This document shows positions 24,632-37,037 of a stretch of 64,000 bases of DNA, one piece after another. Every line of letters begins with the position of its first letter. Position 1 is the stretch's first letter. The notes below the pieces were generated by a model that saw only the letters and a program-made list of their open reading frames with translations, did no database searches and was not told where the DNA came from. The position numbers and the translations under genes were made by a program. Source of the DNA: Onchidella celtica (taxonomy: Eukaryota > Mollusca > Gastropoda > Systellommatophora > Onchidiidae); assembly GCA_963931925.1 (NCBI GenBank), contig OZ007570.1, forward strand, positions 69,492,046 through 69,556,045, given 5' to 3'.

Positions 24632-25098
24632 GATCCTGTAGCGCTTGTCCAACAACTCAGTCGCAACTATAAGTGCAGCCATGCGACCAAATAAGCAGAC
24701 ATATTTCAATTCAAAGTAATTTAAATGAAAAACAATGGAAAATACCCCATGCAATAAAGAAAGTAGCAACAGCACAGACTGTACGTCTTGGTGTCAGAAT
24801 TAAGTGGACTTTCCGTGGTCAAATCATTCGTGAATCGTTCTATAGTGATCAGAAGAGGTAAAGCGAAAGAAAGGCAAACCCCCCATGAATGAAGAATTTG
24901 AGCAGCCATATACAATGCATACAAAAGATAAACAATTTCAGAAAAAGGAAATCTAATGATGATTATACTGATAACTTTCCCCACGATGCCAATAGTACAA
25001 ACAATGGGTTTGAACACGAATATTGTGATCCATATAAAAGTATTTGGAAGTCTTATAAATGAGGCGTTATCATATCGGACGACACAAGTTGAGTTCAT
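24632..25098 (-). pseudogene. GPCR relic 3 (TM1, TM3, TM4), ended by the SINE
   Basis: ATG 25098 begins MNSTCVV. TM1 follows (IGIVGKVISIIII), but the frame then jumps straight to RFPFSEIVYLLYALYMAAQI, the ECL1/TM3 region, so about 35 codons covering ICL1 and TM2 are deleted. LPLLITIERF marks the end of TM3. A frameshift follows, and the TM4 part continues in another frame through YVCLFGRMAALIVATELLDK in ECL2. Sequence then switches to SINE; TM5-TM7 are absent. A TTTCAG acceptor lies 34 nt before the ATG, as in pseudogene 1. Confidence 0.8.
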
Positions 25099-25132
25099 TA
25101 TTGCCGTTTAATCCTCTGGGCCTCAGCGTCAA

Positions 25133-25138
25133 CTGAAA
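25133..25138 (-). promoter_or_regulatory. Splice acceptor upstream of GPCR relic 3
   Basis: TTTCAG on the minus strand; the exon begins at 25132, 34 nt before ATG 25098. Spacing and leader resemble those of GPCR pseudogene 1. Confidence 0.5.
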
Positions 25139-25147
25139 TAAACCAAA

Positions 25148-25199
25148 AACTAAATAAATAAATAAATAAATAAATAAACCAAAAAAAAAAAAAAAAAAT
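25148..25199 (+). repeat. (AAAT)n microsatellite and A-run
   Basis: About seven AAAT units followed by a run of 17 or so A residues. A short (TG)n tract follows at about 25214-25238. Confidence 0.8.
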
Positions 25200-25614
25200 G
25201 CTCCAACTTTATTTTGTGTGTGTGTGTGTGTCTGTGTGTGAGGAGAATGGGAAATGGCACTTTCTAACCTTAGTTTTCCAGCACTGAAATGTTTTGATGC
25301 TTAAATTTCAATGGTATGGGATGCCACAGTCTCCCAGTTTCCTACTGTGATTCTTGACAATGAAGTTGTTCATTTGTTTGTGTTTATGCCAAATATATAT
25401 GTATTCTTTTAGAATGATGTCAATCCTCTGTGTATATGTCTAGAAGTTCCAATAGTAGAGTCATGTTGGGCACAAGTTGGGCATTTCGGTGGTAGAGGCA
25501 ACACACTTTGCACAGTTGTTCGAAGTCTGCAGGATGTATCCACTGGATGGGGCAAAAGGGCCAGAAAAATTCACTCACGAGGGCAAATTGCTACATGCAT
25601 TTTTTAGAAAGGTG

Positions 25615-26535
25615 AACATATTGGGATTATGTAATGAGGTGATAGCAATCGTAATCTAGTAGCCTTTTTTTTTTTTTGCAAACAAAAAGGAGGATCTAAA
25701 AGACCCCAACATATCTACACAGTTGTGAAGCTTTTGCTCCTGGCATGCAAACAATCCATAATTAAACATATTTTTCAACTAACTTAGCCCATATCGATTA
25801 TGCAATCGCTCTCTGCTGAATAATGATTTTGCAACAGCACTGTCCGGTGCGATCACATTGACAAAAATGTATATGTTAACAAATAAACGAAACACAACAG
25901 AACACATGACGTATTCAAATAGCAGGTCGTAATGATTTCTTTTTGGGCGATTTATGTGTGAGGCAACGCTGGGAACATACTGCCATGGATTCTTTTGAGA
26001 ACTAAACATTTCTGGATTTTGACATGATATTATAGGAATCGTGATCGAGAAGCTTTTTTAGTGACATTGAGGTATAAACGACCCCAACCTATTTACTTGG
26101 TTGTGTAGCTTTGTTCTTTGCATCCATCACAATCAATCGTTAAATTGCGATTTGTTGGACTAAATGAGCTTACACTAATGATTTTAATTTGTAGAGTAAT
26201 TTTGAAATAGCACTAAATAACATTGCTGTCCGCTGCATTCACATGTGTTAACAAAACTGAACTCACTTTGTATTCAATTAACAAGTCTTACAGACTAGAT
26301 GTGCTTTTAGTTGCCGTGCTATTTCTGTGTGAAACAGGGCTAGGGGGATATTGCCATAGGGATTTTTTTAAGAAAGCTACACAGTCTGGATTATGAAATA
26401 AAGCGGTACCATCGTGATCGGGTAGATTCTGAGAAAGAATAGAGTCCAAAAGACCACACTCTATTTACTCTTGTGATAACTCATAAAAACTAGCGATCTG
26501 AGACTGTTGTCACATAATACGTTTTTCCACTAACG
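25615..26535 (+). repeat. Degenerate tandem repeat, period about 380-390 bp
   Basis: Three successive blocks share a consensus: tggatt(a/t)tg..at, then aatcgtgatc or aatcgtaatc, then a T run, then aaaagacc followed by a gttgtg block. Anchors are at about 25620, 26011 and 26388, giving spacings of 391 and 377. The third unit is partial. Internal blocks (atgtgttaacaaa, tgtgtgaaac or tgtgtgaggc, ctgccatgg) also recur in order. Confidence 0.65.
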
Positions 26536-26539
26536 AAGA

Positions 26540-28505
26540 CCGATCGTTTGGTACCGGTATCTATTTGCCTCCATGAATGAACCTCTTTTTGTATGCCAGC
26601 TGATGAAAGTATTGAATATTTTGGGGGCAACCGTTTTCAATATCTGACACGTGGGCCCAATATGCTGGGTAGAATATTGCATACCCTAGTCATCCGTACG
26701 CAAGGCACTAAGATATTATCTCGGTCACAGCCTAGAGAATGATGAAGAAGCCAATAGCCTTCTCTCGTAGCTCTGAGGAGACTAAACAGGATTTTTTCTA
26801 ATATCTGAAGATGCAAACTCAAAAAAGGTTCCATTTGCCAAGCCTACAAAACACCATTTTCACAACGTGAGATCAATTTTTTTATTTTTGTTTGACTGAA
26901 GTTACTGCGAAACTTCGTCATAAGTTTAAGTAGGTAGGCAAGTTGATGTAATTTTGTTGGAAGATTTTTCTTTTTCTTAGCCCAAAGTTTGAATCCCTAC
27001 TATTGCAAACAAGTAGTCTTAAGAAAAAGCTGTGGATTCGAACACTTCGATTGTACATCTTTCCGCCCACAGCAGGTTTCTGTCCAAACATCCCGGAGTC
27101 CAGCAACCTGAAAGTACTTGCTAATTGATTGCTATGAGTATGAGAGTGGGTGTGAAAAGTACCCAGGGGGATTATTATTAACTCAACATTTTCCACATTA
27201 TTTCCATAGCTGCAGGATATAGTATTCTGCCCAGCTGTCTCTCTGAATGTTGAGACCACGAAAGGCACCATTTCAGGCAGAAGAATCGGCGGGGGGAATT
27301 AGTTCAGCATATGCCGAAATGCAATAGGTCACTCACAAAAGTCAACAAGGCACACGGATAATTTTATAAATTTCTTAAGTTAACACAGGCACTACTTTTT
27401 TTTAAAGTGTAGATATTGCTGGGGTAAAATCTCTAGTAGTTTACACCCCCCCCCCCGGCATTCCACTTTATCCATTGTTAAAATAGGATGGAGGATACAT
27501 GCCAGAGGGTAACCATTATACTACTGACCTTGGGATCATGCAGTGTCCTACCGGCAATGTAAGTAAATCTAGGATTCTTAGTGAACAAACTCTAATGTGA
27601 TTTTCTTCTTGTGCTTTCCAGCAAATACGAACAATTTATAGCCACATTACAAGGCATGGTTTCCGGTAGCATAAAACGGTGTGCAGCAATCAGTTGTGGA
27701 GAAATGCAAGAAAACCCAATAAAGACAGGGTGAAGAAAAGGACATACGAACATGCTACTCCTAACCTTTTGACATTATCTCAACTCTCCCTCCCCCAATC
27801 CCAAATTCCAAGAAAAGTGAACAAGAACACGCGCTGCGCTAGTGACGAAATATTATACAAACCACAGAAAAACTGTGGGGTTGTAGCCGGGCTATAAGCA
27901 ATGTCAAAATTAGGCCAAAACAAAAAGTATGTAGCAAAGCCCCGCGTGATAAATAATACCCACACGATACAATGCAAACTAAAAGAGAAGACAGAAAATC
28001 CTCCATATTTCGGATGTCGCCTTTGTCAAGAAAAAAAAAACAGAAAAAAATAGAAGAAAGAAAACAATCGAATAATTAAAAAAAAAAAGGAAGAATAAAA
28101 GATTTCAATAGGAAACGTATGCGCTGTGTTATTGTCGCAGTGTGACAATTCATGTGTGACGGCAGTAAGAAGCAAAAACCTCCAAACAACCACCGTATTG
28201 CAAATTACCATCATATAATAATGGAGCTTGGGCTCAACTTTGAGACCGCAAAGGCTTTTTTACTACGCAACATAGAGAAATGAAACGTGGCACATGTATG
28301 TACACTGTATTAAGCCTGTACGTGTCGAGCTCATTTTTTTCCCGAAAATCTTTACTTTTCCCAAAAAATTCATTTATAATTATCAGTTATCAATTCATGA
28401 TTGCGAATACAACGTGATAATGTCATTCCGTCAATTTCGTCATTTCCGCCTCTTACCGGAAATGTAAACTAGAGTTCACGATCTAGCCACGCCAAGAAAA
28501 CTTTG
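26540..28505. other. Intergenic, no recognised gene
   Basis: Only short ORFs without motifs. A C10 run lies near 27446. Confidence 0.35.
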
Positions 28506-28513
28506 ATAGTGAT

Positions 28514-28545
28514 ACCAGAGAGTATAGATTTAGAGAGAGGGGAAA
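28514..28545 (+). repeat. Left terminal inverted repeat
   Basis: 32 bases that are the exact reverse complement of 37038-37069. Preceded by GAT. Confidence 0.95.
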
Positions 28546-28679
28546 CTTCCGCGTGAATTCCGTGACAACAGTGGGCAGGCGAGCGTGATCAAAATAAAGT
28601 AGGTAAACATTGCCACGTGTTGCAAACCTATTTTAGGAAACCAATCAGCTGGCCCAGGAAGTCAGGTGACTTGAGAAAG

Positions 28680-31478
28680 ATGGCGAAGTATGTAAGACTG
28701 ATCGAAGCTCCGCTTGAATTGCACGACTTCTCTGTCGTCAACATTATCGATTTTTGCGATCTGTTGAACGTTTAACACAAATATGATAATAACTATAATC
28801 ATGAACCGAGGAAAGGCAGATTGCTGTTCAGTATCGTTTTGTCACTGATATAAAATTCCAAGCCAAAGACAACCAAGCCCAAGGCTTCACAGTCTCCAGT
28901 CGAGTGAAGACAGATGAAGAAGAGGGAGGCATATGACGTGACTGTATGGATTGACAACAAGTAAGTAAACCTAGACTAGCTCTGGATCTAAGTAGGCTAC
29001 ACTATTTTTGTAAACTGTGTCACAGTTATGAATAACGGCATCCTGCAGAACACATGTGGCTAGCCTAAATTAATGACATTACATAGATCTAGATCTAGAT
29101 GATAGATCTAGAATGTAGATCTACATGCATGGAGTTTGTCTCTGCACAGCCACAACATCAAGATCAATATGTAAGTAGGCCATTGCTACTGACTGCTACT
29201 GATTTTAAATAATAAGTGAAACTGTATATATGCCAGGCTATAGATTTCAACCATCACTTTGTAAAATATAACCCAGACTGATGATGATGGAGTTTGGCTC
29301 ATTCGAATTAGAAAATGAAAGTTTTGAGGTTATGGCCTGTCTGTAGGCAGTGGTAGACTACTCAAGGCCACTGTCTGCGCCCACTGTAGGGCTGTAACTA
29401 CTGTAAGTGTAAGCTGATACTAACAGGATGCAATGTACTAATTGTTGAGATTTAGAGTTGGTTGTGCATTTTATTTTTATCGGAGATATGAGTGTGTCAT
29501 ATTAAAATGATTTCTGGGGAGGAGCTTTTGGCTTTGAGTTTGAAATCAACCAGTTTTGTGTCTTGTTGAATGGAGTAATTCTCTGTAAAAGCTTCCTATT
29601 ACATGTACTACTAGTATGAAGTTAACAGCGAGGCACCCGAAATATTCCCTGCAATTCATGTAATCACACTCTGTGCTATGGAAGCCCTCTATGCTTTGTC
29701 CTATTAAATATCGTCATCGACTTCAGATGTTGTTTCTGATCCACAGTTTGAGGCAGAGGACAGAATGAAATGTTTGATTTTAAAGCATATTTGTTCACTG
29801 ATTTACATGTTCATGTATAATTGTGGTTTTATTATTAAGTAGCAAAGTAAATTTATAGATTAAAATCAATATATACTTATTATTAGATGTGAAACAGGGA
29901 TGACCCAATTTTAGAGATAGTTTAAAAAAGAATCATTTTTTGTTCTTGGCTGCAGTATTAAAAATACCTTATAATTTTAGTAATAGTAGCAATGAGGTGT
30001 GTACAATGTCAGTCTGGTGCTTTTGTAGTTGGTCTCCAGACAACACATACATGTACATGACCTTGGTTTTCTGTTAAGTGTGTTACTATTTGTGATCATG
30101 AATGTTTGGAACAAGTGTTGAAGATCAGTTGATACAATTTTAAAGAATATTTTCATAGCTCCATATCTAAAGGTTATCAGCCAGAATGTTTTATATCCAA
30201 AATCCATGGTAAAAGATCATTGATACTAATGATAGCCAGCAGACAATCCATGAGAGTGGTACACAGTGCCTGTCCTTCATAAATTAATGAAAAAAATTCA
30301 TACCACATTAATGATCCATGGGATTATTGTAAATTATCTGAAATGTCATTTTGGCTACAGATTTCAAACTAGTTTTTCCATTCTGGCTGTTCAGCTGTGA
30401 TTTCTTTCTCTCATGTAATAACCTATTTCTTTCAATATTGTTTTTAACAGGTCACCAATGCAGAGTGCCAATGCCCGGGTGGGAAGCATGTCTTTGATTT
30501 ACTGGTAGCCTTATAAGACTACAGCAGGCTGCAGCTATACAAAGCCCCTACTGAAAATCTGCAACAGTGGCATCAGCCCAAACCCACCCCTGTGCCGATA
30601 ATGAAAGTGAAAGATGTGTACACAGAATCTGAGCCATCATTTGACTGTGCTGTGAATACCATGAACTGTATGGGGAGTCGTCTCCATCCCTTGCAGTATA
30701 CGAAATATTTTACAGCAGCACATCACCACTCCCAGTCCCAGCCGAAGATGAAGGGGCTATTGCTGGCAGCACAGTTGAGTCCCTGTCCCTGGATGCTATC
30801 CTGTTTTTACCAGAAACACATTAAAATGAGTCTCGCTGAAATACAGGCCCTTGAATTTTCAACAATGCCTCCCAGTGGCATGCCGAAAGGCTGAAAAGGT
30901 TGACAGCATCGACTTTACATCATGTGGTCTACAGGCAAGGGGACTTTTTGAAGTTGGCCCAGGAGCTTTCAAAACCAGGATGAGACTTAAGTGGCACTAA
31001 GCCTATTCAGCTTGGGCGCTTAAATGAGCCCTCCATTAAGAATGTTTTGCTGTTCAAGTTCAGGACCCATACATTTAGGAGCATAGGTCTCACATTCAGT
31101 CAGACACATCCGTATATTTGCTGCCTCCCCTGATGGCCATCTCCATAATGATGACCCCATGATTGTAGAGATCAAATGTGTTTACAATAAAAATCTTAAT
31201 GTTGGTTTAAGGAAGCTGTGTGAGGAGAGGAAATATTTTCGTCTGTCATACATTGCAGACTCTGATGTTTTCAAACTCAAGAAATACCGTAGATATTATT
31301 TACAAATTCAGGGTCAGCTTTTTATGCTAATGTGTCAAAATGTTTGTTTGTTTTGATGTATCATCAGCTGAAGCCTTTGCACATGGAAATAGTAATGTTT
31401 GATTATGAGGGCTGGAAACCAATCCTTGAGAAGCTGAAGCAATTTTATTTCAATTATTTCCTTCCACAGTTTGTTTGA
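28680..31478 (+). pseudogene. SWIM zinc-finger / YqaJ-type nuclease gene, decayed, intron retained
   Basis: Recognisable pieces run left to right. A possible first exon begins at ATG 28680. A piece ending near YDVTVWIDN is followed by a donor GTAAGT at 28961. The acceptor TTTTTAACAG ends at 30450. Next comes a SWIM-like CQCPGGKHV and the usual following box LQQWHQPK (about 30560-30585). A YqaJ domain follows: GRLNEPSIKN, GLTFSQTHPYI, SPDGHLHNDDPMIVEIKC (the E-x-K motif), YYLQIQGQLFM and WKPILEKLKQFYFNYFLPQF, ending TGA 31476-31478. Several frameshifts and stops break it, near 28930, 30514, 31110 and 31357. YqaJ proteins are exonuclease-like; here it would act in transposition. Confidence 0.75.
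28961..30450 (+). other. Probable intron of the YqaJ gene
   Basis: GTAAGT at 28961-28966 and a pyrimidine-rich tract ending TTTTTAACAG at 30450. The flanking coding pieces belong to adjacent parts of the same protein type. The junction is one base out of frame, as expected in a decayed copy. Confidence 0.55.
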
Positions 31479-32365
31479 AGAAGGAAAGAATTGGTGTCTG
31501 ACTGTCGATGAGACCAGTATTATTATATAAATTAAAACTACCAGTTCAACTGTGTTTTTTTCTCACCTTAAATGTCAGTTCTCATCTTCAACTGATTACT
31601 TGGATTGAGTTAATTATTTTGTATGATAAAATTGATATGATTTCTAATCTATGAACATGATTACTTTGGAGAATGTGGTATAATTATATAAATATGCCTC
31701 TTAATGCATTATTGATTGGATGGTTTGAGTGCATTCTGGGAAAATGTGTCCTCTTGATATCTGTAATGATTTAGAAGGTATTGTCTAGTGGCCACAGAAA
31801 TAATATGACATGAACATGAATTTGAAATGAACAAAGTTGTTTATTTTGCAGCAATGATTAATTCAGCTGAAAATTAATAGGGAATAGTAAGAAACAATAA
31901 ATTATAATATCAATGGTCATACATTCAGAATAGAAAGAGAAAGCATAATTATGTGTAAATTTATGAAAATAATTTGCTCATACAGTTCGAAAGTTCCCTT
32001 GAGTCAGAAATTTGATTTTGATATTTTAGTTTGCCAAGTTTACTTGTTTAAATTGTAATTTTATTTATTCTTTCTTAAAAACTGACTTGTATTCATTCCG
32101 TAACTCATTTTTTTCTCAGTTTGCCCTTTTATGTTTCACCCTATTTTTTTTTTACACACTGTAACATATTACATTTGAGGGTAGCAGAATTTATATGACT
32201 TGAACACTGCTGTACCACTACCAGTGTTGTGTTAATATCACACAGAGCAATGATTGTTGAAATTCTACAAAGAAAACACAAGATTTGTGCTGAGGGCCTT
32301 ACACTTTACAGCATTTTGAAGACATAATAAATAATGATGAAAGATCTGAGTCAAATGTTCTTCCA
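31479..32365. other. Spacer between the two convergent transposon genes
   Basis: AT-rich, no coding signal apart from the tail of the minus-strand transposase frame. Confidence 0.45.
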
Positions 32366-32369
32366 AAGC

Positions 32370-33509
32370 TACTCTGTGGGACTGAATCAAGGGTTCCCCT
32401 GAAAAAATGGTTAGGAAAGCACAGATGAAATGAATTTTATTGATGGATTTTAGGGAGGTTGGAATAATGCCATTTAGAATTTGAAAGTTTTTTGATGCGT
32501 CCAATAGCTCTTTCTACATGTACTCTGTGATGTGAAATTTTCTTATCCTCTGATCTTTCATCAAGCTCAAATTGTTGTTTAATTGACAAAAAGAATGCAT
32601 TTTATAATCTTATACCTCTTTTTTCAAACTCTGATTCAAGTACTGTGAATCCTCTGTCAGCTACTGCTAACACCAAATCACCAGCTTCCAGCTTGTCCAT
32701 TAAACCACATTTCAGACTTAGTTCCGTGTCACTTACACTGCCATTCCAAAGGTCAGATATAAAATTCACAGCACCACTAGGTGCAGTGCCAATGAGAGAC
32801 TTGTAGGTATTATGGTTTTTATAGTTACTTCAGCTTGTTTGCTGAAGTTCAGATTTTGATGGTTTCTGTACAAAAAAATTTGTACAGTCGATGATAACTC
32901 GACTAGATGGATAAAACATTTTAAAATGCAGGGGCATGAAAGGCTGTATGGTGTGCTTTGAAGGCCAGATGGAGACTGCTTTGCCTTTGTGATAAATTGC
33001 ATCAATGCAGTCATTCAAATTATTTCAGATTGTGGTTATACATGTACTAACATCAAATAACAGAGCAAGCATACTTTCACTCAAACCTCGTCTCAGTCTT
33101 AAAAAGGCCATGAAGAAAACATTCATTGGTGTGAGTGCAGCAGTTTTCCTATTAGATAAGACAGTTTGTAAAGTGAAAAAAGAAAACATGGTTTGAAGTT
33201 TGAACAGTAGATGAAGTGAAACCCGTGACTCGCTTCATTTGTTCTGGTGGCAGAGTCTCAAGACAAAGGTGAAACGCATGGGCTGTTCTACTTTTTGTTC
33301 CAACATGCCATTGGCATTTTCAAGCCGAGTGCACCTGACCTGTAGCTCCTCTTGTCTGAATAATAGATTATCAATATCATGATAATAATATGTGAGATCC
33401 TGTGTAGTAAATTTGGGTTCAGAAGTTCGCTTTCTCTTTTCACCATCTTGGGGCTTGTGGCTGAAACGGCAGGAAACTGCTGTCTTTTTCACGAGGCGCA
33501 TGACAATGT
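32370..33509 (-). pseudogene. DDE_4-type transposase main exon, decayed
   Basis: On the minus strand a splice acceptor (TTTCATTTCAG) is followed at 33509 by a basic, coiled-coil-like segment (YYYHDIDNLLFRQEELQV). Further down come PMNVFFMAFLRLRRGLSE (helix-turn-helix region), then the catalytic boxes: VIIDCTNFFVQKPS (first Asp), NYKNHNTYKSLIG, VADRGFTV (second Asp) and VHVERAIGRIKK (Glu). The order and spacing are those of IS5/PIF-type DDE_4 transposases. Several stops and frameshifts are present, so no full product is possible. The end, near IHFICAFLTIF, lies around 32380. Exon 1 is probably 36857-36968. Confidence 0.82.
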
Positions 33510-34487
33510 CTGAAATGAAAGATGATTGTAAATTCAGGTTTTGTTTTCTACTTTCTTGTTTATTCTGATTCCTGTAGTTTTGAGAAAGGTACAAATATAA
33601 TGTTGTATTGAGGCAAATGCCTAACATGACCCACTAAAAGGGCTTTTATTTTAGTTATGACTTGAGTGTTTTCTCTGTCTGATGAAAGATCTAATGCAAT
33701 AGCATGAATATTGATGTCTTTCTTTACTTGAAAAATACTCCAGATCTGCCAATTAAATGAAATGATTGAAATCCAGATATCAGTTTAGCAGGCTGCTTAA
33801 GAGCAACAAGACAAAAACAATCTAACCTTACTTTGTTAGATAGATGCACTTGTCTGTGTATGACAAGATGTCTTTACTGCACTGTAAAGTGTTTGGGTAA
33901 TATTGTTCGATTAATTTCTGTGAGACAATTTATTGCTCTGTAAACTTTTATCATGACCAATATCGGTACCACTAAAACCAAACTGAGCCAGTCAATCAAT
34001 CACATCATTATAATGAAGTATTTTGTATACCATGTCATGTTGGCTATGTGTGTGCTTGTTAAATCATAATTTACGCCTGTAATGAATACTTGAAACAGAA
34101 AATTAAATTTTCATTTGCTATTGCCTCTAATCTTGTGCCTTAGGCCCAGCTCACATAGGACGACACGCGACACGAGAAACGCGAAACAGGATACACCTCA
34201 CGCGTGAGAACAAAAGTGGTACCAATGATTTAAACGGCAACGTGCACATAGAAGGTAACGACACGCCAGAAACGCGAAACGCGTGTGTTGACGTGAGGAG
34301 GCAAAGTGAACATGTTCACTTTTCGTGAGGCGTTTCTTGTAGTTTCCTGTGCAACTGCAGTGAAGCGCATTATTCTGCTACTGCGTTGTTGTTCTTCTTC
34401 TTCTTCTTCCTGTTGTTGCAGTTGTTGTTGTTGTTGTTGTTGATGATGAGGATAGGTTTATTTAGCGATTTTTTTATTTTTTTTTAC

Positions 34488-34757
34488 TCACCTGAGAGCC
34501 AAGACTAGTTTTTCTTCGGCTGATATTGGGTTCCGCCAGTTACAACCTATAGGTTGTAAACGTGGCAGCACCAGTGACTTGAGTTCGTTATTGGTTTGGT
34601 AGGACATTCTTAAGTAATTAAAGAACAATGTCTCGTCCTTACGCTCCATCAATGAGCAGAATTTTATTTGAAATTCTCCTCTTGTACTCCTTAACATAAA
34701 ATGCTCACGGCACCAAATGCTGCGTTTTCTCCTTTTTCTTCTCTTTCTCAATAACAC
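34488..34757 (-). pseudogene. HARBI1-like transposase N-terminal fragment
   Basis: 89 codons with ENDs typical of a Harbinger transposase start: GEFQIKFCSLM, FFNYLRMSYQTNNELKSLV and CNWRNPISAEEKLVLALR. The catalytic DDE portion is absent. It lies inside the TTA-flanked element, which supports the classification. Confidence 0.7.
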
Positions 34758-34985
34758 TAATAATAATAATAATAGTGAAGATCATTTATATAGCGCTCTA
34801 ATTTGCTCTAGGCGTTTTACAGAAAGTCTTGTTCTCTCCATCTGCAACTCTCTCTCTCTCTCTCTCACCCTCTCTCTCTGCTAGACATACATTGTATTAC
34901 TTAGATACACACGCATAACATACTATAAGACAGAAATTGAACGATAAAACAGCAAAATCAAAGCAAAAAAAAATGCAATCAATGT
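34755..34985 (+). repeat. Dispersed repeat with TTATATAGCGC core, copy 2
   Basis: (AAT)n, gaagatcatttatatagcgc, ctctaggcgttttacagaaa, a CT-rich tract, then gaaattgaacgataaaacag. Copy 3 at 62090-62530 has the same blocks in the same order, so both belong to one family. Confidence 0.7.
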
Positions 34986-35229
34986 GTCTTCATCTGAGGA
35001 ATCCATTTTGTCAACTGGCCTACGTGAGTGCATGACTAGGCCTATGTGATGAGGTGACGTGTGGTGTGAGGTGTTTCGCGTTTCGGGGTTTAGCGTTTCT
35101 CGTTTCGCGTGTCTTCCTATGTGAGCTGGGCCTTAGGAGTTTTTCAATGGTGTTTTTTTCATTTTTCATTTTTTTGTTTGTTGTGATTATGCTTAACGTA
35201 TGTTGGGAGGATGGATTCTTAGCATAGTC

Positions 35230-35820
35230 GGAGGACTATGTAATACTGTGAGTGTGTGTTACAGTAGAGATGTGCGGCTGTGTAGTGGTTGCGTGAGTGT
35301 TGGCTGTGTGGTGGGTGAAAAGTGGAATGTTGTGTGTACGCTTGATGGGTCGTAATGAGTGGTGAGTGTATAGTAAAGTATATAGTATTATAGAGATGTG
35401 ATGTTATTCTTTATAGGTGCCGGGTACAGGCTGAAGCTGTGTCGGTGTAACTGAAGTGACGGGGTCGGGCTGTGATGCCACCGTCAGGGCCTAGAGGACA
35501 CAGGCAGGGCTGGGAATGTACGCCGTATGTGGGTGCTTCCGCCAAGGGTAGCAGCTGTGGCGTAAGGCCGACAGGCAGCTATTAATGTTAGGCTGAGGCC
35601 AAAGTTTCATACTTTAAAGAAGTGGATGTACGGTTGTAGAACTGGAAGTGGAATGACTGATTGAGGGGACGAGGACTGTATGGTATTGATTTGGTTGTAA
35701 TTATTAATGTTATAATAAATGTGTGAGCCTGCTTGACTGTTTTGTTAATTGCTATACTTGGTTTTTTGTGATTGTTCCTCTGTCTTATTAAGGGCATCTC
35801 CCAATCTGGGATTTGTTACA
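35230..35820 (+). repeat. Diverged, 5'-truncated relative of LTR family 1
   Basis: Shared blocks with 2304-3499: gtgtgtacgctt, gatgttattct(t), aataaatgtgtgag, gattgttcctctgtc and a terminus tctgggatttgttaca ending at 35820. It lacks the first half of the LTR. It sits inside the 8.56-kb transposon, so it inserted after that element or was carried with it. Confidence 0.7.
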
Positions 35821-36856
35821 ATGATTAAACTTTAAAAGCTTTGACCACTAGATTAACTTCCGCCCAACCAACCTTTTTTCCTCAAAGTGGAGTAGTACAA
35901 AATACTTGAAGAAAACACAGAAGGAAGTATGGGGGGAGTGCTGGTGAACCCAAATCTTTCCATGAGGTGCGAAGATTAGATCTAGGGACAAGGACATAGG
36001 GTACAAATTAAATATACATATATATAAATCATGCAGAGATTTGATATTTGCTTGTTCAGCACTGATCTAGGCCTGCTCCCAAATGAAAACCTCACTTTCT
36101 CTTCTTTTGAGTCTGAGTTCATTGAGGAGCCTTGTTCTAGATCTAGATAGAGATCTATAACTTCTGTCAAGTATGACAATCTTCCGTAAGGGGGTTGGGG
36201 GGGGGGGTGCACAAAATGCATTGAAAAAAACAACACATTAAATCTTCCACCCAGCTTGACTAAGGATGAGACGACATGTCATTGTATCTGATTAGAGGCA
36301 AATTAGCTCCTCTACTACACTGTAGTAGCATCGGTACAAGAAGTCTAAATCTGGTATCAGAAAAGACCCGGTAAACTGATCTCCTTGAATGTAGGCTTGA
36401 TATCAAAGAGCATGGTCTAACTGATTAGAATAGATCATTTTAAGCAAGATCCAAAAGCACAGCCGTATCTGACTAGAATAATTAATCTAGTAGAGGGTAG
36501 GCTTGGATCAGAATGCATAGACGACCACCAGATCTTGAAACTTTGAGTAGCCTAGACTTACGATCGAAGACGAAAATCACAGGCATAAGCCTCTGTGACC
36601 AACTCTAGATCTAGATTCTAGCTTGTGTCTCTGTCTCTAGTGATTGTATCACTACTCTTTTTTAATTAGACTATGCCCTCTCCATGGGCTCAATGGGTTT
36701 ATTAGTCGTAGTAATGATCACTGATCTCATGTAAACAAACACCACCTTATCAGCGTCAACACAGTCATGTCTGTCAGGCACGGAGGCAGTCGCAGCGTCT
36801 CAGTTGACAATTTCACAAAAATAAATTAAATAGTTGTAAAAAACAATATCCCTTAC

Positions 36857-36968
36857 CTTTCTGGGTCTGAATGGAAATGAAAAATTCGAGGTCTGGTCTT
36901 TTGTGCTTTGAATTCTGGCAGCCAAAAGCAGAGCACCATCTGCAATGCGTGTTCTTTGGATCCGCCAT
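36857..36968 (-). pseudogene. THAP-domain exon 1 of the transposase gene
   Basis: Minus-strand ATG at 36968 opens MADPKNTHCRWCSAFGCQN, with the cysteines of a THAP zinc finger. After a one-base shift comes RIFHFHSDPER, the typical THAP FH.F box, then a donor GTAAGG at 36851-36856. THAP domains bind the transposon ends in related elements. The matching acceptor is probably the one at 33510. About 3.3 kb of intron would lie between, partly filled by the nested insertions. Confidence 0.7.
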
Positions 36969-37037
36969 GTTTCCAATTGTTTACCGCCTCTATTTTCGGT
37001 TGCTAGCGCATACGTCGATCACGCGTGAAAGCGAATC

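Larger units (their letters stand above)
34143..35132. mobile_element. Harbinger-type element nested in the larger transposon
   Basis: Termini are inverted repeats of about 44 bp with a few mismatches, starting GGCCCAGCTCACATAGGA at 34143 and mirrored at 35132. TTA flanks both ends (34140-34142 and 35133-35135), the usual PIF/Harbinger target. The interior holds a transposase N-terminal fragment (34488-34757, -) and a copy of the TTATATAGCGC repeat. It is an internally deleted, non-autonomous copy. Confidence 0.85.

Noticed and set aside
25615..26535. CRISPR-like array
   Set aside because: The period is near 385 bp with long diverged units, unlike CRISPR repeats, and the genome is eukaryotic.
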